Assembly (NCBI GenBank): GCA_035656495.1
Contig: DASRSL010000002.1
Location: 1-39,988 of the forward strand
Direction: 5' to 3'
DNA from: Roseiarcus sp035656495
GTDB taxonomy: Bacteria > Pseudomonadota > Alphaproteobacteria > Rhizobiales > Beijerinckiaceae
DNA: 39,988 nucleotides
The position numbers were made by a program, and so were the translations under genes. The notes under the pieces were generated by a model. That model searched no databases, had not been told where the DNA came from, and saw nothing but the letters and a program-made list of their open reading frames with translations. Below are positions 15,974-25,073 of this stretch, in pieces (the stretch's first letter is position 1; every line of letters begins with the position of its first letter).

Positions 15974-17169
15974 AGACCGAGACTCGAGAGGGGATTTGGG
16001 CGGACCTTGACCGACGGCGTCACCGACATGCCCGGACCGAGCAGGAGGTCAGGCTGTTTGTTGAACACGAGCTTGACGGGAACGCGCTGCACGACCTTGA
16101 CGTAGTTCCCGGTCGCATTCTCCGGCGGGAGGAGGCTGAAGGCCGTGCCGCTGCCGGCCTGAATGCTGTCGACATGGCCCGGGAAGCATTTCCCATAGGC
16201 GTCGATGCAGAGGGTGACTGGCTGACCGGAATGCATGTCGGCAAGCTGCGTCTCGCGGAAATTTGCGATGACCCAGACGTCACGCGGCACGATCTGCATG
16301 AGCGTCTGCCCGGGCGTGGCGTAGACGCCCTTCGCCGCGGTCAACTGAGTGACGCGCCCTTCGAAGGGCGCGGTGAGAACGGTTCGCGACAGATTGGCGT
16401 CCGCCTGGGCGAGCTGGGCTTCACCCTGCTTGCGCTGCGCTTCTCCGGTCTGACGCTGAGCGGCAAGCACGGCGAGCTGGCGCTTCGCCTGAGTGAGCGC
16501 CGCCTGGGCCGCGTCCAGCGCAGCCTGCTTCTGGATGAGGTCGGAATTCGCCTGCTGAGCCTGCTGCAATGTCCCAGCCCCTTGTTTCAGCAGAGTTTCA
16601 GCCCGTTGATGCTGGTCCTTGGAATAGGCGAGGGCCGCCTGCGCCTGCGTCACCTGCTCGGACATCTGATTGACTGTCGCCTGCTGCGCCGTCGTCTGAG
16701 CCTCGGCGGAGGAGATGAGCGCCTCGGCCTGGGCAATCTGCGCCTTCGCCTGGGCCTGAGCCGCGACGTAATTGCGATCGTCGAGCCGCGCCAGAACCTG
16801 GCCGGGCTTTACGATCTCATTGTCGTTTACCGGAACGTCGGTGATCGCGGCGGCCACCTCAGCGCTGATGGCGCTTGGACGGGCGTCGACGAAGGCGTCG
16901 TCGGTGCTTTCATATTGACTGCCGTTCAGCCACCACGCGACCCCGCCCGCGATCGCCGCCAGAAAAAGCAGCACGATTGCAATCGTTGCAAGCTTGTGGG
17001 AGGCGATCCAAGAGCCAATGCCGCCCTTCGGGGGCGCCCCCGGCCTTTCCTGCCGCTGATCGGCCTCGGGCGCAGGCCGGCGCTCTGCGACGTCATCCTT
17101 GATGGTTGGGGCTCTGGATTTGCCTTCGCCTCGCGCGGCGGATGGCTTTCCGCGCTGCGTAGCCGTCAC
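15970..17169 (-). CDS. emrA: HlyD/EmrA-family membrane fusion protein
   Basis: A 399-aa periplasmic adaptor for the EmrB-like permease. It has a charged cytoplasmic N-terminus (1-58), one membrane helix (about 60-81, LATIAIVLLFLAAIAGGVAW), the family motif YESTDDAFVDARP, a lipoyl half (NEIVKPGQVLARLDDRNY), and a long Ala/Gln-rich coiled coil (about 135-240). The second lipoyl half and beta-barrel follow (LTAPFEGRVTQL, DVWVIANFRETQLADM). GTG17169 is chosen because GGAGG lies five bases upstream; the frame is open to 17265 but without a ribosome site. Its stop overlaps the emrB start by ATGA, so the two are translationally coupled. Confidence 0.9.
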   Translation of the reverse strand: MTATQRGKPSAARGEGKSRAPTIKDDVAERRPAPEADQRQERPGAPPKGGIGSWIASHKLATIAIVLLFLAAIAGGVAWWLNGSQYESTDDAFVDARPSAISAEVAAAITDVPVNDNEIVKPGQVLARLDDRNYVAAQAQAKAQIAQAEALISSAEAQTTAQQATVNQMSEQVTQAQAALAYSKDQHQRAETLLKQGAGTLQQAQQANSDLIQKQAALDAAQAALTQAKRQLAVLAAQRQTGEAQRKQGEAQLAQADANLSRTVLTAPFEGRVTQLTAAKGVYATPGQTLMQIVPRDVWVIANFRETQLADMHSGQPVTLCIDAYGKCFPGHVDSIQAGSGTAFSLLPPENATGNYVKVVQRVPVKLVFNKQPDLLLGPGMSVTPSVKVRPNPLSSLGL

Positions 17170-17313
17170 GTCGACCTCCGGTCTCGACCAACAGCCCCGC
17201 CGCCATCTTGTTCCGCGAGCTATTACATTGTCTTGGCGGATAAAGCCTCCGCCCGGACGCCTCAAACGCTCCGGGACCGCCGCATGTTCCCGTCGATCGC
17301 CTACCGGCGGCGG

Positions 17314-18567
17314 TCACTCCAACGTTACCGACCCCGCCGCGGTGTCCACCGATTTCTCCCTCAATGTCGGGTCGACGATGCGCGTGGGCGCAGTGACCGC
17401 GCCGGCGGCGACGCCGACCGCGCCGCTAGTAAACGTGCCGAGCGACTCCACCAGGCCCGGCCTGGCATCGGTCAGGGTCTGTCCTTCGGCGAGACGCTCC
17501 CCGATCGCGGCGACGACCTCGCCGGTGGCGAATTTGCTGTGATTGGCGACGTCATTGGAGGCGAAATTGGTCAGGTCGACAACATTCACGCGGGCCTTCT
17601 CGAGCATCGAGAAATAAGGCTCCTTGCTCGGGTCGAGAGAGCCGAGTCGAGCGGTGTCGCGGGCAAGAAAGCTCGACAGGCCGAGGGCTTTGTCGTCGCG
17701 CGACACGAACAGGGTGAACTGGGTCGTCCGCGGCTCGGTGTCGATTTCCGCGATCTGGCGACGAAACACGTCGACGTCGATGTCGGGCGACGCCAGCATC
17801 ACCTCGCGGATCTTGGACGGCAATCCGCGGTCGCGGATGGCCATCTGCCTCAGCGACTCGATGGTGAGGTAGTTGCCCATCGAATGCGCCAGAATGGAAA
17901 TCGAGCCGACGTTCGGGTTGTCGCTCAGCTTCTGCAGCAGCGTCTCCAGCGCGTCGCGCGAATACACGGCGCTGTCGCGATCATAGACGTAGTCGATCGC
18001 TCTGCCGCCCGACGGCCAGGTGAACAGCACCGGCGCGACCTCGACATGAGCGTCATGGACGATCTGGGCGAGGCGATAGACGGCCTCCTCGAAACGGGTG
18101 TTGTAGCCGTGGACGAAAATGAGGACCTTGTGTCCGGGAGTCCGTTTGACCCGCGCGTTGAATTCGGCCTTCGCCTGGGCGAGATCCATGCGGTCGGCCC
18201 GCAAGGTGACGAAGTCGTGCGAGGGATCGCCCGGCGGCCGCGAAGGCCACTGGACCTCGCCGGGGATGCGGGCATGGTCCGGAGGGATCGAGACGACGAT
18301 GTCGGCGAAGTCGAAACCCTTCCCCCGCTCTCCTCCAAACATGACGCCGGGTGGATCGACGACGGGAGCGCGGGTCGTGGCCACGAGGAGGTCGACCGTG
18401 CTGGCGCCCGGCGCGCTCGTTCCGACAATGAGATCGCCGTAGGGACGGCTTGAGCAACCCGCGACGAGCGCCGCCAGGCCGATCACGGCGATCGCGGCTG
18501 GGCGAGGCCGCCTCGCGGTCGTCGACTCGCGGATTACCCCTTTACAGGCCGGCCCGCACGCGCTCAT
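17314..18567 (-). CDS. DUF900 alpha/beta hydrolase lipoprotein
   Basis: A 417-aa protein with a lipoprotein signal: the hydrophobic AAIAVIGLAALVAGC ends in a lipobox whose Cys is residue 38. The body is DUF900: the N-terminal VDLLVATTRAPV, then KVLIFVHGYNTRFEEAVYRL (about 147-166), FTWPSGG and the nucleophile elbow ILAHSMGN (Ser229). These proteins are predicted serine hydrolases of unknown substrate. ATG18567 has a GGGGG site and is preferred over ATG18591. The stop is about 145 bases from the emrA start, and the upstream DUF937 gene ends 25 bases before this start, so these two may be co-transcribed. Confidence 0.88.
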   Translation of the reverse strand: MSACGPACKGVIRESTTARRPRPAAIAVIGLAALVAGCSSRPYGDLIVGTSAPGASTVDLLVATTRAPVVDPPGVMFGGERGKGFDFADIVVSIPPDHARIPGEVQWPSRPPGDPSHDFVTLRADRMDLAQAKAEFNARVKRTPGHKVLIFVHGYNTRFEEAVYRLAQIVHDAHVEVAPVLFTWPSGGRAIDYVYDRDSAVYSRDALETLLQKLSDNPNVGSISILAHSMGNYLTIESLRQMAIRDRGLPSKIREVMLASPDIDVDVFRRQIAEIDTEPRTTQFTLFVSRDDKALGLSSFLARDTARLGSLDPSKEPYFSMLEKARVNVVDLTNFASNDVANHSKFATGEVVAAIGERLAEGQTLTDARPGLVESLGTFTSGAVGVAAGAVTAPTRIVDPTLREKSVDTAAGSVTLE

Positions 18568-18592
18568 GCCTACGCCCCCAAAAAAATCCATT

Positions 18593-19414
18593 TCAGGCCC
18601 GGGATCCGGCCGGCGCCGCCAGAGCGAATTCGATCGGCGCTTGCAGCGCCCCCGTCTTCGCGGACTCGGCGCTCCTGTGCGCGCGCCAGTACCACCAGAT
18701 CGCTACGAGGACGATGACGATCAGCAGAATGATCGCCCAGATCGGGAATCCGCCCGAGCTCGGGGCAGGCGTTTGCCCGGCAGCGGGGCCGACCGACGGG
18801 CCCGCTGGACTTGCAGCCCGGGACGGCGGCGGACTCGGCGTCCGGATGGGGCCGGCTCGAAGCGCGCCAAGGCCAGCCAAGAGACCGGTTGCGGTGAGAG
18901 CCCGCGAAACTTCGACCGGCAGCGCCGCGGCGATCGCATTCTTCTGAGCGGCGAACATCGCGGCGATGGCCGACGGATCCGACCACTCGGACGGATCCTG
19001 CTGGCCGATGGCGGTGATCGCCGATTGTGCGGCGGCGCCGATGGCGGACTGGGCCGCGACCAGCGGCGTGCCCGAGTACTGACTCAGTGCGCCGGCAAGG
19101 CTCGACAAGCCCGATCCGCCAAGCAAGCCGCCGAACAGATTTGCGCCCTCGTTGAGCGCGGCGAGGTTTCCCGCGCCGATCGCGACGGATAGCTTTGTCG
19201 AAAGATCGGGGTCCGAGTTCGACACGACATCGACCAATTTCCGGGCGCCGCCCGGCGCCGCCGCAGTCGTGGCGAGCGCGCCGAGGACCACGGGGATCGC
19301 AGCGCTGACCAGCTTCTGCGCCGCCGCTTCGTTGACGCCGCTCGCGCGCGCAAGGCCGCCGACCAATTGCGGCGTGAAGAATTGAGACACCGAATCGACG
19401 AGATCGATTGCCAC
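18593..19414 (-). CDS. DUF937 family protein with C-terminal membrane helix
   Basis: A 273-aa protein. Residues about 3-170 are the Ala/Gly-rich helical DUF937 domain (LVDSVSQFFTPQLVGGLARA opens it; SAAIPVVLGALA and LFGGLLGGSGLSSLAGAL follow). A Pro-rich linker precedes one membrane helix (about 223-243, FPIWAIILLIVIVLVAIWWY) and a short polar tail. Related proteins often carry an OmpA or BON domain after the linker; none is present here. GTG19414 is the start because a run of six G lies six bases upstream and family members begin with an IDL/NLVD segment. Function is unknown. It may be co-transcribed with the DUF900 lipoprotein. Confidence 0.82.
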   Translation of the reverse strand: MAIDLVDSVSQFFTPQLVGGLARASGVNEAAAQKLVSAAIPVVLGALATTAAAPGGARKLVDVVSNSDPDLSTKLSVAIGAGNLAALNEGANLFGGLLGGSGLSSLAGALSQYSGTPLVAAQSAIGAAAQSAITAIGQQDPSEWSDPSAIAAMFAAQKNAIAAALPVEVSRALTATGLLAGLGALRAGPIRTPSPPPSRAASPAGPSVGPAAGQTPAPSSGGFPIWAIILLIVIVLVAIWWYWRAHRSAESAKTGALQAPIEFALAAPAGSRA

Positions 19415-19753
19415 TGCACACCCCCCGACGGAACCGGGGAGGCGCCCTCCTCCCCCGAAATTCCGCAAACGCGCCCGACCAATTTTCGTTGTCCCGACAC
19501 CGCGCGACAACCTAACCGGAGCCGGCACAAAATCCTAGCCAGAGCGACGAGGATGGAGGTTTTTTCTGCGGGTTTCCGGCGGCCAGAGAAACGCTCGCAA
19601 AATCGGGAACTTCGTCACTCCGCTGATTGAAAAACGGATCACGATCCTCATTTCGCGCCGCCGTCTCTCCACGTGTAAAAGCCTTGATCGGAAGCGAGAC
19701 GAAACTGGGATGCGAGCGGCGTCCTCGAAGGAGAGTGCGCTCGACACGGCAGG
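19415..19753. other. Intergenic region without recognisable gene
   Basis: These 339 bases lie between the end of ychF and the start of the DUF937 gene, both on the minus strand. Short open frames exist but none resembles a known protein or has a ribosome site. The region should hold the ychF terminator and the DUF937 promoter, but I cannot place either reliably. Confidence 0.5.
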
Positions 19754-20851
19754 TCAACTGGCGAAGCGGAAATGGAGCACGTCGCCGTCGGCGACGACGT
19801 AGTCCTTGCCCTCGAGGCGGAACTTGCCCGCCTCGCGCGCCCCTGCTTCGCCATGATAGGCGACGTAGTCCTCGTAGGCGATGGTCTCGGCGCGGATGAA
19901 TCCCTTCTCGAAATCCGTGTGGATGACCCCGGCCGCCTGCGGCGCCTTGGCTCCCTTCTCCACCGTCCAGGCGCGCGTTTCCTTCGGGCCGGCGGTGAAG
20001 AAGGTGACGAGATGAAGGAGGTCGTAGCCCGCGCGGATGACACGATTGAGGCCCGGCTCGTGGAGGCCCACGGCCTCGAGATAGTCCTTCTGCTCGGCTT
20101 CAGGCAGCACCGCGATTTCGCTTTCGATTTTGGCGGATACGACGATGGCGGCAGCGTCTTCCTGAGCGGCCTGCTCCCTCACTTTCTCCGAATAGGCGTT
20201 GCCCTCGTCGGCCGAGGCCTCCTCGACGTTGCAGACGTAAAGCACGGGCTTCGACGACAGAAGACCGAGCGACTGGAAGAGATCGTGCTCCTCGCGGCTC
20301 ACGCCCGCGGCGCGCGCGGCTCGCCCCGCGCGCAGTTCCGCGAGGTTGCGCTCGGCGAGCGCCAGGATTTCCTTCGCTCCCTTGTCGCCCCCCTTGGCCC
20401 TCTTTTCCATGGCGACAACGCGACGTTCGAGACTTTCGAGGTCGGCGAGCATCAGTTCGGTCTCGATCGTGGCAATGTCGGACAGCGGATCGATACGACC
20501 TTCGACATGGGTCACATCGCTGTCTTCAAAGCAGCGCACGATATGCGCGATGGCGTCGCATTCGCGAATGTTGGCGAGGAACTGATTCCCGAGTCCTTCG
20601 CCCTTTGACGCGCCGCGCACGAGGCCGGCGATGTCGATGAAGGTAAGCCGTGTCGGGATGATCTGCTTCGATCCGGCGATCGCGGCAAGAGCGGCCAGCC
20701 GGGGATCCGGAACGGCTACCTCTCCGACATTGGGCTCGATCGTGCAGAACGGATAGTTGGCCGCCTGGGCGGCGGCGGTTTGCGTCAGGGCATTGAAAAG
20801 CGTCGATTTGCCAACGTTCGGCAGGCCGACGATGCCGCATTTGAAACCCAT
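19754..20851 (-). CDS. ychF: Redox-regulated ATPase YchF
   Basis: A 365-aa Obg-family P-loop ATPase that binds ribosomes and is a negative regulator of oxidative-stress responses in E. coli. The Walker A is GIVGLPNVGKSTLFNALT at the N-terminus; PNVGEVAVPDPRL, LTFIDIAGLVRGASKGEGLG (G3 region) and YVCNVEE (altered G4, which gives ATP over GTP preference) follow. The C-terminal TGS domain contains HTDFEKGFIRAETIAYEDY and GKDYVVADGDVLHFRF. Length and both ends match the family. The pth gene that often accompanies ychF is not in the window. It is divergent from the glycogen-debranching gene. Confidence 0.96.
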   Translation of the reverse strand: MGFKCGIVGLPNVGKSTLFNALTQTAAAQAANYPFCTIEPNVGEVAVPDPRLAALAAIAGSKQIIPTRLTFIDIAGLVRGASKGEGLGNQFLANIRECDAIAHIVRCFEDSDVTHVEGRIDPLSDIATIETELMLADLESLERRVVAMEKRAKGGDKGAKEILALAERNLAELRAGRAARAAGVSREEHDLFQSLGLLSSKPVLYVCNVEEASADEGNAYSEKVREQAAQEDAAAIVVSAKIESEIAVLPEAEQKDYLEAVGLHEPGLNRVIRAGYDLLHLVTFFTAGPKETRAWTVEKGAKAPQAAGVIHTDFEKGFIRAETIAYEDYVAYHGEAGAREAGKFRLEGKDYVVADGDVLHFRFAS

Positions 20852-21047
20852 GGAAGCGAAGCCTATACTGGTTGGGAGGCGGTCCGCCTATGCAAGGGAC
20901 CAGGACAAAAGGCAAGCGCACGGCGCAGGAAGCCGCCTCGGCGATGTCGGCCTTACCCGCCCCCATTTGGGTCAGGTTTCGCCTGACAACCGCCTTGAAA
21001 GGCCGGCAAGATTCGCGTTCTCAGAGCTGCGTTGCTTGTTCTCGAGC

Positions 21048-23285
21048 TTGGCGGGCGCGGGGCGTTCGGTTCGACGGTGGACGAACGGAAAGTCGAGGAC
21101 GCAGTTCGGACTGCAGGAGGCGGCCGCGGAATCGCACGAGTCATTTGCGATAACGGCGGCTGCGTCGCTCGAGCACGTGCGGAGACTCGTTCTGAAGCAC
21201 GGCGACTCCTTTGGCGTGTTCGATAACCATGGCGACGCCGTTTCCGGCCCAGGGAGCGCCGAGGGCCTCTATTACCGGGACACGCGCCATCTTTCGAATT
21301 TCTCGGTGACGGTCGAGGGCGCGCGGCCCATGCTGCTGAGCTCGACGTTGCGCGACGACAACGCCACGCTCACCTGCGATTTGACCAATCCCGACCTGTT
21401 CGAGGATCCGGAGCACCTGAAGATCGAGCACGATCTCATTCATCTGCAGAGATCTCGCTTTCTTTGGCGGGCGGGCTGTTTTGAAAGGCTCAGCATTCGC
21501 AACTTTGACAACCGGCGACGCCGGATTCAGGTTGCGATCGCCTTCGCCGCGGACTTCGCCGACCTGTTCGAGGTTCGCGGCGCGCATCGGAAGCGGCGCG
21601 GCGACGCCAAAGAGCCCGAGATCGACGATATCGGCGTGACGCTGAGCTACGTCGGGCTCGATAAACGAAGGCGGTCGACCAGCCTTCGTTTCGATCCCAA
21701 GCCGACGTCGCTGTCGGCCAGTCGGGCGGTCTACGCGCTCGATCTGGATCCTCGGGAATCGCGGTCGATCTTCATCGAAATTGATTGCCGTGAGAAGGAA
21801 TCTTTGCTTCCGCCGATGCGCGCGTTCTTCATCGGCCTGCGCGACGCGCGGCGAGAGCTGCGCGCCGCGTCCTCACGCGCGGCCTCGATCGAGACCTCGA
21901 ACGACATCTTCAACGAGGCGGCCCGCCGCAACATCGCCGATCTCTATATGCTGATGACTCGGGTGCCCGAAGGCCTCTATCCTTATGCAGGCATTCCGTG
22001 GTTCAGCGCGGTCTTCGGCCGCGACGCCATCATCACCGCGCTTCAAATGCTCTGGCTGGATCCGAGCATTGCCCGGGGTGTGCTCGGGCATCTCGCCGCG
22101 ACTCAGGCGGTTCAGACCGATCCCGCGGCGGACGCGGAGCCGGGAAAGATTCTGCACGAGGCGCGCCACGGGGAAATGGCGAATCTGGGCGAGGTTCCTT
22201 TCGGTCGCTATTACGGCAGCATCGACTCGACCCCGCTCTTCGTCATGCTCGCCGGAGAATATCTCGAGCGGACCGGCGACGTCGAAACCATTCGGCGACT
22301 GTGGCCGAATATCGAGGCGGCGCTGAACTGGATCGAACGCTACGGCGATCGGGACGGCGACGGCTTCGTCGAATACGAGAGGCGAACCGGCCAAGGTCTG
22401 GCCAATCAGGGATGGAAGGACAGTCACGACGCGATCTTCCACGCCGACGGCCGGCTCGCCGAGGGGCCGATCGCCCTCGTCGAGGTGCAGGCCTATGTCT
22501 ACGCGGCCTGGCGGGCCGCTGAACAGATCGCATCGCGACTTACGGATGCGAAGCGCGCTGGCGCGTCCAGGGAGAAAGCGGAAGCAATCCGCGCGCGCTT
22601 CGACGATCGGTTTTTCGACTCGGCCTTGGGCACATACATCCTGGCGCTCGACGGCGACAAGAAGCCGTGCCGGGTGCGAGCCTCCAACGCGGGCCACGCC
22701 TTCTTTACAGGAATCGCCTATCCGGAGCGGGCGGACTCCGTCGTTCGGACTCTCATGGGCAGTTCGTGCTTCTGCGGCTGGGGAATCCGCACCGTCGCTT
22801 CCAGCGAGGCGCGCTACAACCCCATGAGCTACCATAACGGCTCCGTCTGGCCGCACGACAACGCCCTGATCGCCGCGGGATTCGCGCGTTACGGCTTCCG
22901 TCGTGAGACCGCAAAAATCTTCGAGAGCCTGTTCGGCGCGTCGGCCTATTTCGACCTGCGGCGCCTGCCCGAGCTTTTCTGCGGATTCCCGCGGCAAAGA
23001 ACCCGGGGACCGACGTTCTACCCGGTGGCGTGCATGCCCCAGGCCTGGGCGGCGGCGGCCCCGCTCTACCTCATCCAATCCTGCGCCGGCTTGGCCTTCG
23101 ATACCGCGGCGCAGCGCGTCATATTCCGAGAGCCTGTCCTCCCGCGCTTTCTTGACGAAGTCATACTCAGAGGACTGCGAATGGCGAACGGCAGCGCCGA
23201 CGTCGCCCTTCGCCGCTCGAACCGGCACGTCGTCGTCGATGTCCTCGAGCGCCGGGGATCGGTCGGCGTGCTCACGATCAACTGA
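21048..23285 (+). CDS. Amylo-alpha-1,6-glucosidase (glycogen-debranching type)
   Basis: About 745 aa. The N-terminal bacterial glycogen-debranching domain begins near 21170 (RRLVLKHGDSFGVFDNHGD, then GLYYRDTRHLSNFSVTVEG and DDNATLTCDLTNPDLF). The C-terminal (alpha/alpha)6 barrel has IPWFSAVFGRDAIITALQML, GLANQGWKDSHDAIFHADG and NPMSYHNGSVWPHDNALIA, typical of this group. It likely hydrolyses branch points in glycogen or related alpha-glucans. The start is uncertain: no ATG with a ribosome site precedes the domain. TTG21048 gives the usual family length and TTG21036 is equivalent; an ATG at 20850 overlaps the ychF start codon and is unlikely. No other glycogen gene is adjacent. Confidence 0.85.
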   Translation: MAGAGRSVRRWTNGKSRTQFGLQEAAAESHESFAITAAASLEHVRRLVLKHGDSFGVFDNHGDAVSGPGSAEGLYYRDTRHLSNFSVTVEGARPMLLSSTLRDDNATLTCDLTNPDLFEDPEHLKIEHDLIHLQRSRFLWRAGCFERLSIRNFDNRRRRIQVAIAFAADFADLFEVRGAHRKRRGDAKEPEIDDIGVTLSYVGLDKRRRSTSLRFDPKPTSLSASRAVYALDLDPRESRSIFIEIDCREKESLLPPMRAFFIGLRDARRELRAASSRAASIETSNDIFNEAARRNIADLYMLMTRVPEGLYPYAGIPWFSAVFGRDAIITALQMLWLDPSIARGVLGHLAATQAVQTDPAADAEPGKILHEARHGEMANLGEVPFGRYYGSIDSTPLFVMLAGEYLERTGDVETIRRLWPNIEAALNWIERYGDRDGDGFVEYERRTGQGLANQGWKDSHDAIFHADGRLAEGPIALVEVQAYVYAAWRAAEQIASRLTDAKRAGASREKAEAIRARFDDRFFDSALGTYILALDGDKKPCRVRASNAGHAFFTGIAYPERADSVVRTLMGSSCFCGWGIRTVASSEARYNPMSYHNGSVWPHDNALIAAGFARYGFRRETAKIFESLFGASAYFDLRRLPELFCGFPRQRTRGPTFYPVACMPQAWAAAAPLYLIQSCAGLAFDTAAQRVIFREPVLPRFLDEVILRGLRMANGSADVALRRSNRHVVVDVLERRGSVGVLTIN

Positions 23286-23464
23286 AGGCGCGAGAGCCCA
23301 GGCGTCCGGCGGCGGGGCGTGCGGCGCGGCGGCTTCGCCGAAGGCGCTGGCGGTCGGAGCGCCGCGACATCAGGCGTCGCATCCCGCGCCACGCGCAAAG
23401 CTGGCCGTTTCCCTCGGCGGGAAAAAAACGCCCTGCCGCTCGCGGGATAGGAGACCTGAGGCCC

Positions 23465-23995
23465 TCAGCGCCTGCGTTCCGCATCCCTGCGCTGACGCGC
23501 TTTCGCCATCGCCGCGGCGCTGAGCGTCGCCGCCGTGTCGACGACGGCGGCTCCTTCGCGACTGAGACGGGCAATTGCAGGATCGGCCGGGCTCGCCGCG
23601 GGCCAGCAGGCGTCGAGGGGGATGAAGATCCGATAGCCGAGATTTTCTGCGTCTCGCGCCGTCTGCTCGACGGCGCTCAACGCGCCGCAAAGGACGAGCG
23701 TGGTCACGCCGGCGTCCTCGAGCAGGCTTCCGGGCTCCGTCTTGAAGAAAGCTCCCGCCGCGCCGGCGGCGATCGCCGCCTCGCCGTCGACCGGCGTTGC
23801 CGCGGACGGCTTGAATGAAGCCGACGGCGCACTGTCGAGATAGGCCTGGACGATCGGCAAATCCTCCTTCCGCCAAGCGGCGATCAGCGACGCGAGGTTC
23901 GCCTCGACCCTGCGGCCGCCGCCCTTGCTCAGGCGACCTTCGATCGAGTCCTGCGCGCCGACGACAATCAGGGTCGCGTCCGCCGGGAGCCGCAA
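23465..23995 (-). CDS. Isochorismatase-fold cysteine hydrolase-like protein, catalytic Cys not conserved
   Basis: A protein of about 176 aa with the isochorismatase/nicotinamidase fold: ATLIVVGAQDSIEG (Asp16 position), GAFFKTEPGSLLEDAGVTTL (Lys85) and a TARDAENLGYRIFIPLDAC segment. In active members the nucleophile lies in a G..T..C(V)..TA.DA loop. Here the loop reads CGALSAVEQTARDA, two residues short and without a cysteine at that site; the only nearby Cys (103) precedes the glycine. It may be inactive or use altered chemistry. Its likely start is TTG23995, two bases after the hydratase stop; the frame has no good ATG. It probably shares a transcript with the hydratase. Confidence 0.7.
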   Translation of the reverse strand: MRLPADATLIVVGAQDSIEGRLSKGGGRRVEANLASLIAAWRKEDLPIVQAYLDSAPSASFKPSAATPVDGEAAIAAGAAGAFFKTEPGSLLEDAGVTTLVLCGALSAVEQTARDAENLGYRIFIPLDACWPAASPADPAIARLSREGAAVVDTAATLSAAAMAKARQRRDAERRR

Positions 23996-23997
23996 CG

Positions 23998-25068
23998 TCA
24001 GGCCCGACGCGGCGCGAGCGCCCAGTAGTCGAGGTCGAGGACGACGTTCGGCTGGTAGCTGTCGCCCTCGTTCCGCGGGAATTCGGCGCAAGCGAGATTC
24101 TTCGTGGCGGTCGTTCGGATGCGCAGCGCGCCGACGTCGCTGCGCCCGGGCAGCGCGGCCGTCTCGACGATCTCGCTCCAGGCGTACACGGTATCGCCGG
24201 CGAAGAACGGCGCGACGTGCCGTCCTCCGTTGATCGCCGCGATATGGAAGGCGTTGGCCAAGCCGTTGAAGCTCAGCGCCCGGGCGAGCGAAATGATGTG
24301 GCCGCCATAGACGAGCCGCCGTCCGAACCGGCCCTGTCCCTCGCTATGCTGGTTGAAATGCACCCTGGCGGTGTTTTGGTAGAGCCGGGTCGCGATCATG
24401 TGCTCGGCCTCTTCGACGGTGACTCCGTCGACGTGATCGATCCGCTCGCCGGCGCCATAGTCCTCGAACCGGCTCGACGATCCGCTGAGCGCCTCGTCGA
24501 ACGCCTCGCGATCGATCGGCGGACAGGCGGAGCCGAGCTCGGCGACGCCGACCGCCTCGCGCAGTTTGGGAACGGAGGTTTGGGGCGCCGGCGCGCCAGG
24601 ATCGCGCTTGCGCACCATCACCCAGCGCACGTAATCGACGACGGTCTCGCCGTGCTGGTTCAAGCCGCGCGAGCGCACGTAGACGACGCCGCTCTGCCGG
24701 TTGGAGTTCTCCTTGAGGCCGATCACCTCGGAAACCGACGAGAGCGTGTCGCCCGGATAGACAGGCTCGAGGAACCGGCAGTCGGCGTAACCGAGATTGG
24801 CGACGGCGTTGAGCGAGACGTCCGGCACCGTCTTGCCGAAAACGACATGGAAGGCGAGCAGATCGTCGATCGGGCTCGCCAAATAGCCAATCGCCCGGGC
24901 GAAGGTCTCGGCGCTCTGGGGCGCGAAGCGCGTTCCATAGAGCGCGGAATAGAGGGCGGCGTCGCCCGCGCCGAGCGTGCGCGGGCTCGCATGTCGAATC
25001 GTCTGGCCGATGCGGAAATCTTCGAAAAACCGGCCGGGCGCGGTCTTGGCGGCGGAAACCCGGGTCAT
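23998..25068 (-). CDS. mch: Mesaconyl-CoA hydratase (MaoC family)
   Basis: A 356-aa double hot-dog hydratase. It converts mesaconyl-C1-CoA to beta-methylmalyl-CoA in the ethylmalonyl-CoA pathway, which regenerates glyoxylate from acetyl-CoA without isocitrate lyase. Segments matching my recollection of the Rhodobacter enzyme run the whole length: GRFFEDFRIGQTIRHASPRT, FHVVFGKTVPDVSLNAVANL, YVRWVMVRKRDPGAPAP, DHVDGVTVEEAEHMIATRLY, QNTARVHFN and VYGGHIISLARALSFNGL. ATG25068 (MTRVSAAKTAPG) matches the family N-terminus. Other pathway genes (ccr, mcd, mcl) are not in the window. It follows YggT by five bases on the same strand. The main alternative is a MaoC paralogue of other acyl specificity. 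Confidence 0.88.
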   Translation of the reverse strand: MTRVSAAKTAPGRFFEDFRIGQTIRHASPRTLGAGDAALYSALYGTRFAPQSAETFARAIGYLASPIDDLLAFHVVFGKTVPDVSLNAVANLGYADCRFLEPVYPGDTLSSVSEVIGLKENSNRQSGVVYVRSRGLNQHGETVVDYVRWVMVRKRDPGAPAPQTSVPKLREAVGVAELGSACPPIDREAFDEALSGSSSRFEDYGAGERIDHVDGVTVEEAEHMIATRLYQNTARVHFNQHSEGQGRFGRRLVYGGHIISLARALSFNGLANAFHIAAINGGRHVAPFFAGDTVYAWSEIVETAALPGRSDVGALRIRTTATKNLACAEFPRNEGDSYQPNVVLDLDYWALAPRRA

Positions 25069-25073
25069 GAGGG

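Noticed and set aside
16174..18453. A 759-aa plus-strand frame opposite emrA and the DUF900 gene
   Set aside because: It has shadow composition with no recognisable domain.
21032..21226. Small plus-strand frame upstream of the debranching enzyme as a leader peptide
   Set aside because: It overlaps the real frame, has no recognisable similarity and no ribosome site.
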